A stretch of DNA of 64,000 bases from Hahellaceae bacterium (GTDB lineage: Bacteria > Pseudomonadota > Gammaproteobacteria > Pseudomonadales > Oleiphilaceae). This document shows positions 8,061 to 16,189 of this stretch, one piece after another. Within the stretch, counting starts at the first letter, position 1. Every line of letters starts with the position of its first letter. The DNA lies in contig JADJWY010000026.1 in the NCBI GenBank assembly GCA_016716085.1, forward strand, positions 496,001 to 560,000, given 5' to 3'. The translations under genes were made by a program, and so were the position numbers. The notes below the pieces were generated by a model. It saw only the letters and a program-made list of their open reading frames with translations, was not told where the DNA came from and searched no databases.

Positions 8061-8101
8061 TTGATAAGAATCAAGGTAAGTAAATTTGCCAAGCGTACAC
8101 T
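8061..8101 (+). promoter_or_regulatory. FNR/ANR box with class II promoter
   Basis: TTGATAAGAATCAA at 8061-8074 is a perfect match to the FNR consensus TTGAT-N4-ATCAA. A -10-like TACACT follows at 8096-8101, which would place the box centre about 41 bases before the transcription start, the spacing used by FNR as an activator. The gene it faces is the HemN-like protein at 8141, whose other neighbour is fnr itself. Confidence 0.85.
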
Positions 8102-8140
8102 TGTCCACTATGGGAGTTTGTCTTTTGAGGAATTGACCTC

Positions 8141-9247
8141 GTGCCAATTAAAATGGTTAGCCATCAACACGCCGCCAATTTACCGCTATCGGGCTCCCGG
8201 GGTTGTTCCGTCATATTTTTTGAACACCGCCAGCTTATGAATCGCTATCTCTCAAATAACAATTGGGTTTACCTGCTTAACACACCGCCAGCAAGCGTAC
8301 CCAACTTTCAGGACGCATCGGCGGGACTCTCACAGAGTAAAACCGGCTTCTGGCCTGATCGCCCCGAATCCGGCAGCCTGCTGAATCAGGGGCTGGCACT
8401 CGCGGTACAGGCGCCACTCACTCGCCACATGGGTCACTTGCGAACCCCCACGTTTGATGAGGAGCCGATTGAGTTACAACGCTATGGCGACCATCTGATC
8501 AAAGAGCTGCATGTTCTGGGACATCACTTTCACCGCGCCTCGGTGCCCTATCTGCACTGGTTCGGAGAGCTGGCGACCTTATTTTCGTCAGCAACCCTGA
8601 CGCGACTAATGTTCACAGTTGCCCGCCAGTTTAAGTTACGAAATGCATATCAGCGCAATGTCATAGAGCTCGATACCGAACCCACGCAGGTCGAAACGCT
8701 GGGCCTGTTAACCGGACTGGAATTTAACACGGTTTGCATCAACCACCACCCCGAAAACCCTCGTGGGTTTAAGTTGGCAACACTCGCCAAGTGGATTGAT
8801 CTGGCTCGCGACTACGGCTTTCAGCATGTCTATTTGTCGATTTCTCTGCCATTGCAACTCACGGCACAGAGCCTGCAAGCCGTTGAAGCGGTACTATCCC
8901 GCCATCCCGATGGCATTTTGTTCGTTGATCGCCCCTCAATCGAGGCGACCAATGATCGCCCGCGCAAAACGCGTAGCAATCCTTTCAGCTCCTGCCTCAG
9001 TGTCGACGACTACCGCGGACTCCTCTCCGCCTACCACTATCGGGCAGCATCGAACTGTTATTTTGTTCGCTCCGACCACCCCCTTTATGACGGCCCCAAA
9101 AGTCTCGCCGGTGTCGGGTTGGGCGCATTTTCGTTTACACCCCGAAGCGCCGCCCTGAACACGGAACGATTGGCCGATTACTATGACTGCACCTCACGCG
9201 GCGAGTTTCCTATCGGGCACAGCCAAAGCATCATCGTGCCCGCGTAA
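8141..9247 (+). CDS. HemN-like protein lacking the radical-SAM cysteines
   Basis: A 368-residue protein whose order of segments follows oxygen-independent coproporphyrinogen III oxidase. The regions DHLIKELHVLGHHF, YLHWFGEL, IELDTEPTQVETL and the C-terminal LAGVGLGAFSF align by eye with HemN counterparts. Where HemN has the VHIPFC-x3-C-x2-C cluster motif, this protein reads VQAPLTRHMGHL (residues 89-100) with no Cys. The GGGTP SAM-binding motif is WFGELAT. It is also about 90 residues shorter at the C-terminus. It therefore cannot be an ordinary radical-SAM enzyme. The GTG at 8141 is the furthest start; ATG at 8153 is an alternative. It lies between a perfect FNR box and fnr, the position true hemN holds in pseudomonads. 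Confidence 0.7.
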   Translation: MPIKMVSHQHAANLPLSGSRGCSVIFFEHRQLMNRYLSNNNWVYLLNTPPASVPNFQDASAGLSQSKTGFWPDRPESGSLLNQGLALAVQAPLTRHMGHLRTPTFDEEPIELQRYGDHLIKELHVLGHHFHRASVPYLHWFGELATLFSSATLTRLMFTVARQFKLRNAYQRNVIELDTEPTQVETLGLLTGLEFNTVCINHHPENPRGFKLATLAKWIDLARDYGFQHVYLSISLPLQLTAQSLQAVEAVLSRHPDGILFVDRPSIEATNDRPRKTRSNPFSSCLSVDDYRGLLSAYHYRAASNCYFVRSDHPLYDGPKSLAGVGLGAFSFTPRSAALNTERLADYYDCTSRGEFPIGHSQSIIVPA

Positions 9248-9454
9248 ATTTTTGCTGTACGTCGGCGAGAAATCGTCCCCCCGCTGAAGACCTGCGTTAC
9301 GTTTCTACACGACGCAAAACTTGACTCAGCACGATCAGACGCACAGAATTCTTTCTTGATAAATGCAAAGTAAGAGATAGCGCACATTTTTGTCACTCTT
9401 ATTGAGCAAGAATGGTGCAAATTCCTAACCGCCTCAGATAACTAGCGTGTAATC

Positions 9455-10222
9455 ATGGACAAACGGATTCCGACAGGTTCAGCAAGTTTGCAACAAGGCT
9501 GTAACCAATGCAGCCTCAGCAAATTATGCATCCCAATTGCCGTCAGCAGCGATGATATCGGTAAGCTGGAGGAAATCATCAAGCAAGGGCGCATCCTTGA
9601 CCGCGGCGAGCAGGCTTTTGAGCAGCATGCCCCCTTTACGTCGTGTTTTGCCGTGCGCAGTGGCGCGATCAAGACCTACACACTGTCAGAAGAAGGCGAA
9701 GAGCAGGTAACCGGTTTTTACCTGCCTGGCGAGGTGATCGGTCTAGACAGTGTCAGCATGGATTATTACTCATGCTCTGCCAGCGCACTTGAACGCACCA
9801 TCATCTGTGAAATTCCGCTGGAAAAGCTGGAGTCACTCGCATCTAAACTGCCCACGCTACAGCATCACTTTTTCCAATTGATGAGCAAAGAGATTCAGGG
9901 CAGTCGGCAACTCACCATGCTGTTGAGCAAGAATACCGCCGAAGAACGTATTGCCTCGCTACTACTCTCTCTATCTACGCGTTTCAGTCGCCGCCGTCTG
10001 TCAGGCACCGAATTTCGGCTCCCCATGCCACGCAGTGATATCGGCAATTTTCTGGGTCTTGCCGTTGAAACGGTGAGTCGGGTTTTCACCCGCTTTCAGA
10101 ATCAGGGCATGATTACCGTGAAAGGAAGGGATGTCACCATCCACAACCTAGATGCGTTGAGAGAAATGCTGAAGCATGAGACTCAGTGCCTGAAATCCCC
10201 GGAAAGCGCGACGTCAGCCTGA
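9455..10222 (+). CDS. fnr: Fnr/Anr oxygen-sensing transcription regulator
   Basis: A 255-residue CRP/FNR-family protein. Cys16, Cys19, Cys25 and Cys118 (in TIICEIP) correspond to the four cluster ligands of E. coli FNR (20, 23, 29, 122), so an oxygen-labile 4Fe-4S cluster is expected. The cyclic-nucleotide-like fold is followed by the recognition helix region MPRSDIGNFLGLAVETVSRVF, with the E-SR contact pattern that reads TTGAT half-sites. A perfect box is found upstream of the preceding gene. The C-terminus overlaps the convergent RmlD-like gene by nine bases. Confidence 0.96.
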   Translation: MDKRIPTGSASLQQGCNQCSLSKLCIPIAVSSDDIGKLEEIIKQGRILDRGEQAFEQHAPFTSCFAVRSGAIKTYTLSEEGEEQVTGFYLPGEVIGLDSVSMDYYSCSASALERTIICEIPLEKLESLASKLPTLQHHFFQLMSKEIQGSRQLTMLLSKNTAEERIASLLLSLSTRFSRRRLSGTEFRLPMPRSDIGNFLGLAVETVSRVFTRFQNQGMITVKGRDVTIHNLDALREMLKHETQCLKSPESATSA

Positions 10223-11167
10223 TTCTGCACGAAGCGGCTGCACATCTGCTGTCTCCGGCACGCCAGGCGGCCCTCCTCTCAACGCGCCTAGTCGCGAATT
10301 GAGAAGCACCGGGAGAGCCTGCCGCCAGGCCTTCTGCTTAATACCAAAGGTGTTGCGCAACTTAATGCAGCCTAACACGCCGTTGGCGGGTAGCATCACA
10401 GAGGGAATTGGCGACCGCCCCGTTTCACACACCTCATATTGAGCGTCGCACCCCGGCAAATAACTCGACAAGGCTTTTCCAATCGTCATGACCAGCTCGG
10501 CATGCGACACAGGCTCAGAGCCTCCGTAGTGAAAAATCCCCCACACCTCAATCTGACACAACACCTGTCGAACCATCGCAAGGACCACGTTGGCCACATC
10601 ATAGACACAGGTGGGGCTGACCATGTGAGACGGCGAGGCCAGGAGAGCAACGCCCTCACGCACATCCCTCACCTGCTGATCAAGCCAACCATCAGCTTCC
10701 AGATCCAGCATCCAACCTAAGCGCAGAACGAGGGCGTGGGAATGTCGATCAAACAGACGCCGCTCTGCCAGGGCTTTTGAGCGGCCGTAGACATTCAGAG
10801 GGTGTAATGGATTAGCCGCAATATAGGGGTTTTTCTTTCCACCATCGAAAACCAGATGGCTTGAAAGAAACACAAGTGGGATACCTTTGCTTGCAGCGTA
10901 GGCGGCAACGACCTCCGTCACCTCCACATTTAGCTGGTGGGCGAGGTCGGGGTAAGCTTCGGCGCGCTGTAAATCGCTCAGCTCAAAGGCATGAATGATT
11001 AAATGAACACCGGTTAAGCCCGCCAGTTGCCGCGCAAGATGATCAGCGGTCTGCTGACAGTCCGAGTGGGACAAGCCGACCGCCACCAGCGAAGCCGCCT
11101 GTAAACGCTCAAATATTGCTTTCCCTTTTGCCGAATCGCACCCGGTTACCAGAATCACGAAATCCAC
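10214..11167 (-). CDS. RmlD-like NAD(P)-dependent sugar-nucleotide reductase
   Basis: A 317-residue extended short-chain dehydrogenase with an N-terminal Rossmann start (VILVTGCDSAKGKAIF, a poor GxxGxxG), then PLVFLSSHLVFDGGK, then catalytic YGRSKALAE. The order VFDGG, PLNVYGRSK and LRLGWM is that of dTDP-4-dehydrorhamnose reductases and the MAT2B-like branch. No rmlA/B/C genes are nearby, so the substrate is unknown. The glycine motif differs from classical RmlD (GxxGQLG), which makes a non-rhamnose role likely. Confidence 0.7.
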   Translation of the reverse strand: MDFVILVTGCDSAKGKAIFERLQAASLVAVGLSHSDCQQTADHLARQLAGLTGVHLIIHAFELSDLQRAEAYPDLAHQLNVEVTEVVAAYAASKGIPLVFLSSHLVFDGGKKNPYIAANPLHPLNVYGRSKALAERRLFDRHSHALVLRLGWMLDLEADGWLDQQVRDVREGVALLASPSHMVSPTCVYDVANVVLAMVRQVLCQIEVWGIFHYGGSEPVSHAELVMTIGKALSSYLPGCDAQYEVCETGRSPIPSVMLPANGVLGCIKLRNTFGIKQKAWRQALPVLLNSRLGALRGGPPGVPETADVQPLRAESG

Positions 11168-11271
11168 TCACCCAAATATTTTCTATACGCCTTTTAATAT
11201 TGGCGCAAGAAATAGTCACACGCAATTCGGGAACAACGTAGTTCTTCGCTGATGTCGAATATTATTCGAGG

Positions 11272-12642
11272 CTATTCCTCAAAATTCCCCTGGTATTCCG
11301 GCGCAAGATCCTCAAATCGCGTGTAGCGCCCCAGGAACGCCAGTCTCACAGTCCCTATCGGCCCGTTACGCTGCTTACCGATAATAATCTCGGCCACGCC
11401 TTTATCTGGACTGTCCTCGTTATAGACTTCATCCCGGTAGATAAAGATGATGATATCGGCATCCTGCTCGATCGCACCGGATTCCCGCAAATCCGAGTTT
11501 ACCGGCCGCTTGTTAGGCCGCTGCTCCAGACTTCGGTTAAGCTGTGACAGGGCAATCACCGGACAATTCAATTCTTTGGCCAGGGCTTTCAACGAGCGGG
11601 AGATTTCTGAAATCTCTGCGGTTCGCCCTTCCTTGATCCCCGCAACCCTCATCAACTGAAGGTAATCGACCATGATCAGGCCAAGCTTCCCATCAAAATC
11701 CTTCGCTACACGGCGCGCCCGTGAACGCATTTCTGTGGGGGTCAACGCAGGTGTGTCATCAATATAAAGCTTGGCATCCTTGAGCATGTGCATGGCACTG
11801 GTCAATCGCGGCCAATCTTCTTCATCCAGCTGCCCACTTCGAATCTTGGTCTGGTCAATGCGACCCAAGGAGGAAAACATCCGCATCAGGATGGAGTCTG
11901 CAGGCATCTCCATGCTGAACACCAGCACCGAGGTTTTCGCCATCATCAACGCATTTTCGACCAAATTCATGGCAAAGGTTGTTTTTCCCATGGAGGGTCG
12001 TCCGGCAACGATAATCAGATCCGCGTGCTGCAGGCCCGAAGTCTTTTCATCCAGCACTTCAAAGCCCGTCGTAATACCGGTAATTCCCCCCTTGGACTCA
12101 AAGAGCTCCTCAATCCGGGACAGTGTTTTAGCCAGAATCGGACGCACATGAACTGGCCCCCCTTGATTGGGCCGAGACTCAGCAATCTGAAAAACCTTTC
12201 GCTCAGCCTCATCCAGAACTTCATTGCTGCTTCGCCCCTGAGGATCAGAGGCCAGTTCTGAGATTTCAGAGCCGATACTCATCAACTTGCGCAACACACC
12301 CTTTTCCCGAACGATGTCGGCATAAGCGCGAATATTGGCCGCACTCGGCGTGTTACGGGCCAATTCACTCAAATAGGCCAGCCCGCCCGCTTTTTCGAGC
12401 TCTCCCGCATTCTCAAGCACTTCAGAGACAGTGATCGCATCCAGCGCCCTACCCTCGTCAGCCAGGCGGGTAATCGCCTTAAAGATCAATTTATGGCCCA
12501 AGCGATAAAAATCGTCCGCTGTCACCAGATCCACGATCCGGTCCCACCCTGAGTTATCGAGCATCAAGCCGCCCAGAATCGCCTGCTCAGCTTCCGCCGA
12601 GTGCGGAGGCATGCGAATATCACTCAGTTCGGCAGCTGCCAT
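11272..12642 (-). CDS. dnaB: replicative DNA helicase DnaB
   Basis: 456 residues, normal length for DnaB. The N-terminal dimerisation domain starts at PPHSAEAEQAILGGLM, then the RecA-like motor has Walker A GRPSMGKTTFAMN, Walker B-like LIMVDYLQLM and the arginine-finger region SDLRESGAIEQDAD. It unwinds the chromosome at replication forks. GGGGGA lies before the ATG. It follows the ribosomal operon rpsF-rpsR-rplI, with a terminator hairpin between rplI and dnaB, the usual gammaproteobacterial arrangement. Confidence 0.98.
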   Translation of the reverse strand: MAAAELSDIRMPPHSAEAEQAILGGLMLDNSGWDRIVDLVTADDFYRLGHKLIFKAITRLADEGRALDAITVSEVLENAGELEKAGGLAYLSELARNTPSAANIRAYADIVREKGVLRKLMSIGSEISELASDPQGRSSNEVLDEAERKVFQIAESRPNQGGPVHVRPILAKTLSRIEELFESKGGITGITTGFEVLDEKTSGLQHADLIIVAGRPSMGKTTFAMNLVENALMMAKTSVLVFSMEMPADSILMRMFSSLGRIDQTKIRSGQLDEEDWPRLTSAMHMLKDAKLYIDDTPALTPTEMRSRARRVAKDFDGKLGLIMVDYLQLMRVAGIKEGRTAEISEISRSLKALAKELNCPVIALSQLNRSLEQRPNKRPVNSDLRESGAIEQDADIIIFIYRDEVYNEDSPDKGVAEIIIGKQRNGPIGTVRLAFLGRYTRFEDLAPEYQGNFEE

Positions 12643-12686
12643 TATATTCCCCCTGATTGCATGAGTTTTCCTAAAGACAGAAACAA

Positions 12687-12714
12687 AAAAGGCAGCCTAA
12701 CATGGCTGCCTTTT
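12687..12714 (-). terminator. Rho-independent terminator after rplI
   Basis: On the minus strand AAAAGGCAGCC pairs with GGCTGCCTTTT around a six-base loop, and the T-run continues to six. It ends the rpsF-rpsR-rplI transcript 18 bases after rplI and partly isolates dnaB. Confidence 0.88.
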
Positions 12715-12731
12715 GACAGAAAGTCGTAACC

Positions 12732-13178
12732 TTATTCGGAAACGACGATCACCTTAACCTCGACGGCAACATCAGAGTGCAGACCCACTTCGATGGTGTA
12801 TTCACCCACCTGACGCAGCGCACCTTCTGGCAAACGCACTTCGCTTTTACCAACCGCAACGCCCAATGCAGAAATAGCATCAGCGATGTCACGGGTACCC
12901 ACAGACCCGAACAGCTTACCTTCGTCACCGGCTTTAGCAACGATGGTAACATCTTTGCCTTCCAGCTGAGCGGCTTTGGCCCTGGCAGCTGCCAGACGCT
13001 CGCCTTCAGCTTTCTCAAGCTCTGCACGACGCTGCTCAAACGCTTCAACGTTCAGCTTCGTCGCGGGAACGGCTTTACCGAAAGGGATCAGGAAGTTACG
13101 ACCGTAGCCGGCACGCACTTTAACCTGGTCACCCAGTTTGCCCAGATTGGCTACCTTCTCAAGAAGAATAACTTGCAT
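12732..13178 (-). CDS. rplI: 50S ribosomal protein L9
   Basis: 148 residues with the classic L9 start MQVILLEKVANLGKLGDQV and KAGYGRNFLIP-type motif (RAGYGRNFLIPFGKA), a long connecting helix (RRAELEKAEGERLAAARAKA) and the C-terminal domain with GKLFGSVGTRDIADA. It binds 23S rRNA near the L1 stalk. It lies 20 bases downstream of rpsR, as usual. Confidence 0.98.
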   Translation of the reverse strand: MQVILLEKVANLGKLGDQVKVRAGYGRNFLIPFGKAVPATKLNVEAFEQRRAELEKAEGERLAAARAKAAQLEGKDVTIVAKAGDEGKLFGSVGTRDIADAISALGVAVGKSEVRLPEGALRQVGEYTIEVGLHSDVAVEVKVIVVSE

Positions 13179-13198
13179 CTCTCTACCCTCTACTCGTC

Positions 13199-13429
13199 TT
13201 AAACGTCGTGGCTATCGGTGTAAGGCAGCAATGCCAGGAAACGTGCCCGCTTGATAGCAGTGGCGAGCTGACGCTGGTAACGGGCTTTGGTTCCGGTGAT
13301 ACGGCTGGGAACAATCTTGCCGGTCTCGGAGATGTAGCCTTTCAACAGTTCGATGTCTTTGTAATCGATCTCTTTAACGCCTTCAGCGCTAAATCTGCAA
13401 AACTTTCTTCTGCGGAAAAAACGAGCCAT
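13199..13429 (-). CDS. rpsR: 30S ribosomal protein S18
   Basis: 76 residues with the S18 hallmarks RRRKFCRFSAEGVKEIDYKD and PSRITGTKARYQRQLATAIKRARFL. It pairs with S6 on the small-subunit platform. Only three bases separate it from rpsF, so the partners are co-translated. A single Cys remains in the N-terminal part. Confidence 0.98.
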   Translation of the reverse strand: MARFFRRRKFCRFSAEGVKEIDYKDIELLKGYISETGKIVPSRITGTKARYQRQLATAIKRARFLALLPYTDSHDV

Positions 13430-13432
13430 GAC

Positions 13433-13852
13433 TTACACCTCTTCTTCAGTTTCTTCTGCGTCGACATCGTCGTCCGCTTCTACAACTTCACCTGCAGGGC
13501 GACGCTCCTGACGGGGTGCACGCTGCTCTTTGCCTTCGTTGGCCTTGATCGGTGAGATCTCGGTCACGGCTTCATCACGACGGATAACCAGATCGCGAAT
13601 GATGGCATCGTTGAAACGGAAATTGTGTGACAGCTCATCGATGGCTTCTTGTGAACACTCAACGTTCAACAATACATAATGAGCCTTGTGAATTTTGTTG
13701 ATCGGGTAAGCCAGTTGACGACGACCCCAATCTTCCTGACGATGAATCGCTCCACCGGAAGCGGTCACCGTTGAGGTGTATCTTTCGACCATGGCAGGCA
13801 CCTGCTCGCTCTGGTCAGGATGTACCATGATAACGATTTCGTAATGACGCAT
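13433..13852 (-). CDS. rpsF: 30S ribosomal protein S6
   Basis: 139 residues. MRHYEIVIMVHPDQSEQVPAM and the RRQLAYPINKIHKAHYVL segment are typical of S6. The C-terminal tail is long and acidic (DDDVDAEETEEEV), matching the glutamate-rich tails that RimK extends in many gammaproteobacteria. It is the first gene of the operon and should be under S6:S18 autoregulation through its leader. Confidence 0.97.
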   Translation of the reverse strand: MRHYEIVIMVHPDQSEQVPAMVERYTSTVTASGGAIHRQEDWGRRQLAYPINKIHKAHYVLLNVECSQEAIDELSHNFRFNDAIIRDLVIRRDEAVTEISPIKANEGKEQRAPRQERRPAGEVVEADDDVDAEETEEEV

Positions 13853-13883
13853 GAAATCTCCTTACGGATTAATAGCCTTCTCA

Positions 13884-13978
13884 GGTTCAACAATGAAGGC
13901 AAGGAGTTGACTTAACCAGTCACCCGCATCAAATCGACACAGGCGCCGGAATCAAGGACGCGAGATTCTACTTGAACC
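13884..13978 (-). promoter_or_regulatory. rpsF leader with long-range pairing
   Basis: In the leader of rpsF GGTTCAA (13972-13978 on the transcript strand) can pair perfectly with TTGAACC (13884-13890), enclosing about 80 bases that include a CCGGCGCC stretch. Bacterial rpsF leaders often carry an S6:S18-binding structure with a CCG motif. I can see the helix and a CCG but cannot confirm the full fold. The second strand ends about 30 bases before the rpsF start. Confidence 0.35.
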
Positions 13979-13984
13979 CCCCAA

Positions 13985-16189
13985 TCAAAGCAAGTGCTCA
14001 AAAGTGTCCGCACTGACCGCAGGCGAAAACAGGAAACCCTGAGCTTCATGACACCCCAGATTTCTGAGCAGCTCCACCTGGGACTCCGTTTCAACGCCTT
14101 CAGCCAGAATGCGCATTCCCAGCAGTCGCCCCGTCTGCAGAATCAAATCACAGATAGTGCGGTCTTCCGAGCGTTCCTGAATTCGGGCGACAAACGACCG
14201 ATCTATTTTTAATCGACTCACTGGCAGCTCGTGCAGATAACTTAAGGAAGAGTACCCCGTTCCAAAATCATCGATCGCCAGCCCAACCCCCAAATCCCGT
14301 ATTTCAAACAAACGATTCTGTGCATGCGGCAGATCCTCTATCAAAAAGGACTCCGTAATCTCCAGCTCAATCAGGTTGGCAGGGACGTCATAACGGGCGA
14401 GCACCTGCTGCAAAACCTGAAGGAAACCGGGATCGCGGAGTTGCCGCGTAGACACATTGATTGCCATGCGCAGGCGTAATCCTTTGTCCAGCCAGGCTTT
14501 CAGCTGCATTGTGGCCTTTCGCAAAACCCACTCCCCGATCGGAATGATTTGCCCGGACTCTTCAGCAGCGGGAATGAACTCGGTCGGCATCACCAGCCGG
14601 TTGTCACGTGTCCATCGAATCAGCGCTTCGCAGGCCTCTATCGCACCCGTTTCCAGGTTAATAACGGGCTGATACAACAAATCAAACTGGGCATCCATAT
14701 CCGCCTGCCGCAACTCGCAAATCAGGCTGAGTCGGTGCTTAAGCCGCTTTTCCATGCCGCTGTCAAAAACTTTATAGCTTCCTCGTCTTACCGCCTTGCT
14801 GTTTTTTAGGGCGATGCCAGCACACTTGAACAAACCTTCAGGGGTGCGCTCGTGAGTCGGAAACAGAGCAACCCCAAAGGTGACCGACAAGGGGATCTGG
14901 TTACCTTGAACCTGCAGGGTGGTTTCATTGATGCGGGCGAACTCCTCCATATAGCCCAGCAAGGTCTCGGAGGAGCGCACCGGCAATAGTATTCCGAAGC
15001 TGTCCGAACTGACCCGCGCCACAAAATGCTTCCCACCAAAGAGCCGGTTGATGAGGCGCCCCGCCAGATTCAGCGTAATGTCACCAATATCATGCCCCAG
15101 ACCATCATTGACCGATTGAAAGTTATCGATGTCAGCGATGACGACAGCAAAAGGCTCTCCCACGGCCGTCAGGCGGCCAATCTCGCGATTAAAGGCAATG
15201 CGGTTGGGCAACTGTGTGAGCTGATCGATGTAGGCCAGACGCTCAACATGCTCGAACAGATGTGCGTTTTCAAAGCCGACAGCCACATTCACGGAGAACA
15301 GGCGAATCATCTTTTTATCCAGCTCGGTCAGGTGGTTGCGACAATCAACATAGACCGCGAGCTCATCCCCCATCGGCGACAGAATATAAAGCACGGTGGA
15401 CGCTTCATTGAAGCGCGATTCCTTGGCCCGTATCGCTTCATTAATTTCGGCAGCCGCCTCGCGCGCCTCCAGGTCAGACAAAAAGCGCCCCTGCAGCCCC
15501 ATAAAGCGCCCACTCGCCGCGAGCACTTTTAGTTGATCACGTGACTGGTCAGCAAAATGCGCGCAAAGGATGCCTTCGGTAGGCGTCTGCAACAAGCCAC
15601 AGATCTGCTTGAGCGCCCCTAACGCAAATTGACTGACGTAGCGAACACTGAACAGCCGGGTCGAGGCATCCAGTATCAACTCTAACCCTTCGCGGCTGGC
15701 CTCTATGGCTTTCAACTGCTGGTAGCTTCTCAGTGCCGTTATGAGCGTCGTCAGCAGTTTGTCTCGCGTCAGCTCAGACTTGGCTTTGTAGTCATTGATG
15801 TCATAACGCTGAATAACTTCCATCTCAGGGGCGTAGCCGGGTTGCCCGGTTCGCAAAATGATGCGAACAGACTCGTTGTGCAGCTCATCACGGATACGCG
15901 GGACCAGGTTCAAACCAGCCTGCTCGCTTTCCATCACGACATCCAGAAAAATGCAGGCGTAATCACCATCCGCCTGCAAGACGGACAAAGCCTCGGCGGC
16001 ACTGTAGGCACTGACAATGTCCAGACCACGATCGGCAAACACGACTCCCTTGAGCGCAAATCGGGTTGCCGCATGTATCTGCTCTTCATCGTCAACGATC
16101 AGAACCTTCCAGGGCTTCTCCATCTTACCCGGCACGTTGGATGATTCTTCCGGCTCATCCATAAACACCAGTAAATCATTGTCACTCAT
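13985..16189 (-). CDS. response regulator with DUF3369, degenerate GGDEF and EAL domains
   Basis: 734 residues. A receiver domain (KVLIVDDEEQIH, phospho-acceptor in CIFLDVVMES, Lys in DYKAKSEL) is followed by a DUF3369-like region (about 170-320), a GGDEF domain and an EAL domain. The GGDEF signature is replaced by SSDSF, so cyclase activity is unlikely. The EAL domain keeps EALIRW, ELEITESF, DDFGTGYSSL and KIDRSF, consistent with an active c-di-GMP phosphodiesterase. It overlaps its kinase gene by four bases (ATGA), so the two form a two-component c-di-GMP module. Confidence 0.92.
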   Translation of the reverse strand: MSDNDLLVFMDEPEESSNVPGKMEKPWKVLIVDDEEQIHAATRFALKGVVFADRGLDIVSAYSAAEALSVLQADGDYACIFLDVVMESEQAGLNLVPRIRDELHNESVRIILRTGQPGYAPEMEVIQRYDINDYKAKSELTRDKLLTTLITALRSYQQLKAIEASREGLELILDASTRLFSVRYVSQFALGALKQICGLLQTPTEGILCAHFADQSRDQLKVLAASGRFMGLQGRFLSDLEAREAAAEINEAIRAKESRFNEASTVLYILSPMGDELAVYVDCRNHLTELDKKMIRLFSVNVAVGFENAHLFEHVERLAYIDQLTQLPNRIAFNREIGRLTAVGEPFAVVIADIDNFQSVNDGLGHDIGDITLNLAGRLINRLFGGKHFVARVSSDSFGILLPVRSSETLLGYMEEFARINETTLQVQGNQIPLSVTFGVALFPTHERTPEGLFKCAGIALKNSKAVRRGSYKVFDSGMEKRLKHRLSLICELRQADMDAQFDLLYQPVINLETGAIEACEALIRWTRDNRLVMPTEFIPAAEESGQIIPIGEWVLRKATMQLKAWLDKGLRLRMAINVSTRQLRDPGFLQVLQQVLARYDVPANLIELEITESFLIEDLPHAQNRLFEIRDLGVGLAIDDFGTGYSSLSYLHELPVSRLKIDRSFVARIQERSEDRTICDLILQTGRLLGMRILAEGVETESQVELLRNLGCHEAQGFLFSPAVSADTFEHLL

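Noticed and set aside
9380..9450. FNR box upstream of fnr (autoregulation)
   Set aside because: Only a single half-site-like TTGAG is present; no second ATCAA half at the right spacing.
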